Shown in pieces: positions 61,802 to 64,000 of a stretch of 64,000 nt of DNA; positions within the stretch are counted from its first letter, which is position 1, and each line of letters opens with the position of its first letter. The notes beneath the pieces are model-generated. The model was given only the letters and a program-made list of their open reading frames with translations. It made no database searches and was not told the origin of the DNA. Both the position numbers and the translations under genes were made by a program. The stretch comes from Atherinomorus stipes (taxonomy: Eukaryota; Chordata; Actinopteri; Atheriniformes; Atherinidae), in NCBI GenBank assembly GCA_023101725.1, contig JALJCO010001058.1, forward strand, positions 310,001-374,000, in the 5' to 3' direction.

Positions 61802-64000
61802 GAACCAATTGCTCACACGGCATCCTTCACCTTCTTTTTATGTAGCAGTACGGAATGGCAGACACCAAGACCTCTCGGCTCTCCCCCTCCATGATGATTT
61901 GGCTTTAAGTTCCAGTGTGTGTGGCTAGCGAACTGGAAAAGGAGAAGTTTTTTGAAGACTTGGGCCGTTTTAAATCTCCTCAGTGTCGCAATATGTGGTC
62001 AGTCTGGCTCCTCAAGTCTGCAGTCAGTGGCCTCTCACTGGCAGACTTTGCTTTGTTGATTGAATAGCTTGCTAAGTAGATCGTTTTAATGTGCTGCTCT
62101 GCCTTGGTGCCCTCAGTCTAAACCGTTGGCTGGTTAATTGTGTTATTTCATATGATCTTTCTTTCACTTTTGTTTACTTTTGTACACAATGCAGGAAATG
62201 TATCACCATTTTACTACATTTATGAGAATGGGGAAAAAAAACCCAAATGGGTCAACATGAAACTGAAAACAAAGTATGGTGGTTTGTTGTAAATCATTTT
62301 AAAAAGTTGCATGGCTATATGAAATTTTATATAGAAAAGTTTTCCATGCTCAAACATTACACCACCGCTGTTATCCTCTTAACTGTGAACGTTTACTTCA
62401 CTGTGTTCCCCAGCCCAATAATGACACCCAGTGGCAGCGAACAATAGCTTATACTAGACTGTTTAGATCTTGAATACATCATTGTGCACATTTCTCATGT
62501 AGAAAAAGTTTGACTCAAACCCTCCCAGATTATCTCTGCTGATTTAAGTCCCCCTGCTGTGCGACATGATCTCATCATTATTCTCCAAACTCACCATGCC
62601 CGAGGACCAGGCTTATGTCAGCCTCAGTGGCCACAGGTGTTTGGTAGGAGTCCAGTTCCTCTCAGTCTCTTAAGTCTGCTAAGAGCTGTCCTCAGGAAGC
62701 CTACATCAAGAATGATGGTCCAATTGACAGTCTCCTGTTTTCAGTCTGATTTTTCTTCAAGGGGCTTTTGTTTGTTTTCAGATTACAAGATATCTTTGAT
62801 AACTGGAAGGAGTGTTCTGTGTTAATTTCTCCACCAAATTTCCAGTAATAGACTAGGGACTTTGAAGCTAGATGATTTGAACTATTAACATTTATTTTTT
62901 GGAAGTTTGCTGTCTACATCGATGTAAGGCTGAATTGGCCATCTCATTTATAAGTCAGTGGAAGTTCATTTCTTTCCCCTAGAGGGCACCATAAACCCAG
63001 GCTAGGGAGAAATGCCAAGGAATATGTTTTCAACATCAACAGTTTTGATTATGTCACAAAGCATTGGGATGTTTCAAATGATCTAACAGATTAAATGATA
63101 TTCCACATCATTGCTTCTGTTTTTATTTACTTAATTTTTTTACAGTAGCCACACAATTTTTGAGACAGGATTGTTTAAAAAACAAAAAACAACAAAATAA
63201 TGCAACATGAGATCAATGAACACTTCAATGATCATTTCTGTGAAGTCCCTCTTAGTAAAATTGCCATCTAAGATGGTTCAAACATGTCATGGTAATTAAT
63301 TTGATTTACCTGACCCAAGTTTTAGCTCTGTTCTGATCCAGATTACCCAACACAGAGAGTGCTCTTACTACAGCTTACAGTCCAAAATCCCCCTTGTACC
63401 TCTTATCCTCCCTGTTTCACTGCTTCACACCAACATGGACCACAACTTAGCACCCCTTTGCACTTTTTTGTTTTTATTTATTGTCTAGAAGCATTCTTTA
63501 TACACATTTGTGCCTCTCAATCCCTTTTAAGCATGCCATCTGCTCCTCGTGTGAACTGTCTGCAGCTTTGACACTGTCTCCTTTCACTTGGGGAGGAGAC
63601 ATTTTGGTCTCCGAATGTCTGGTCCAACTGTTGGTTTGTGTCCTTGCCCTCTGAGAACATTTCTTCTTGTAGGCCTTTCTGTGCTACTGGATCCTTTCTG
63701 CATTTAGATGTCCAACTAACACGTCAACTGAAAAGATCAAATGATGTTGCAATCAATTATTTGGCTATAGTAGTTTGAATCAGGTTTATACAGTAAGTGG
63801 AAAAATGATCATTTAGGGACTCACCGTTAACTGTAGAGAACCTTATGTCTTTCTTTCTCCAAACTGAGATGCACTTGTTGATAAGTGTGTTGATCTAGAA
63901 CAATCTGTGCCTCCAGAAACTCGACCTATAAATGTCACCGGGCCACAAGAGGCGAGTGGAAAGAATTGATATAAGTGAGTGAACTTATGCACATTAATGT
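61802..64000. other. Gene-free DNA to the window end
   Basis: No exon recognised on either strand. AT-rich near 63,100-63,220. Short open frames at 62559-62825 and 63359-63571 have no domain or splice context. Confidence 0.4.

Noticed and set aside
59835..64000. Search for naa30, the next gene in tetrapods
   Set aside because: No acetyltransferase motifs were found; it probably lies beyond the window or has moved.

Overview
This window looks like teleost fish nuclear DNA. It holds intron-rich genes with GT-AG (and one GC-AG) introns, many simple repeats, and several DNA-transposon and SINE types that are common in ray-finned fish. The two protein genes are clear orthologues of vertebrate genes that are also neighbours, head to head, in human 14q22.3 (EXOC5-AP5M1). 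I recognised families from memory of their proteins and repeats; no search was run.

Layout. Bases 1-46,500 contain no protein gene that I can support. They hold mobile-element relics set in unique-looking sequence: a 2.7-kb element with long inverted arms (685-3364), a TTAA-flanked element carrying a CTTT microsatellite (19,726-20,379), two short hAT-type elements with target duplications (21,614 and 27,138), a LINE reverse-transcriptase relic (27,695), an 865-bp hAT relic with a BED-finger fragment and a perfect 8-bp target duplication (27,990-28,854), a SINE with a second SINE-like unit inside it (29,163-29,612), two Tc1/mariner relics (about 30.0-30.7 kb and 31,431-32,221), and long C or G runs. 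In tetrapods this neighbourhood lies near OTX2, so the gene-poor stretch may carry distal regulatory DNA; that is inference.

Bases 46,515-56,181 (minus strand) are the complete 18-exon coding region of exoc5 (Sec10), 708 codons with no break. A 372-bp intergenic segment with a palindromic NRF1-type site and an ETS-type site forms a likely bidirectional promoter. Bases 56,554-59,834 (plus strand) are ap5m1, the mu subunit of adaptor complex AP-5, in eight exons. Every exon matches the family, but exon 4 is one base short in a C run, so as written the frame breaks; this is either a consensus error or a young null allele.

Bases 59,835-64,000 hold no further gene that I recognise. A 900-bp DNA transposon relic with 29-bp inverted repeats (60,902-61,801) encloses a broken THAP zinc-finger exon.

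Working together: both genes serve membrane traffic (exocyst tethering at the plasma membrane, AP-5 sorting at late endosomes), and their starts share one promoter region. I did not find a convincing new multi-gene system. The points most worth checking are the ap5m1 frameshift, the shared promoter, the GC-AG intron and several transposons whose ends can be fixed exactly.
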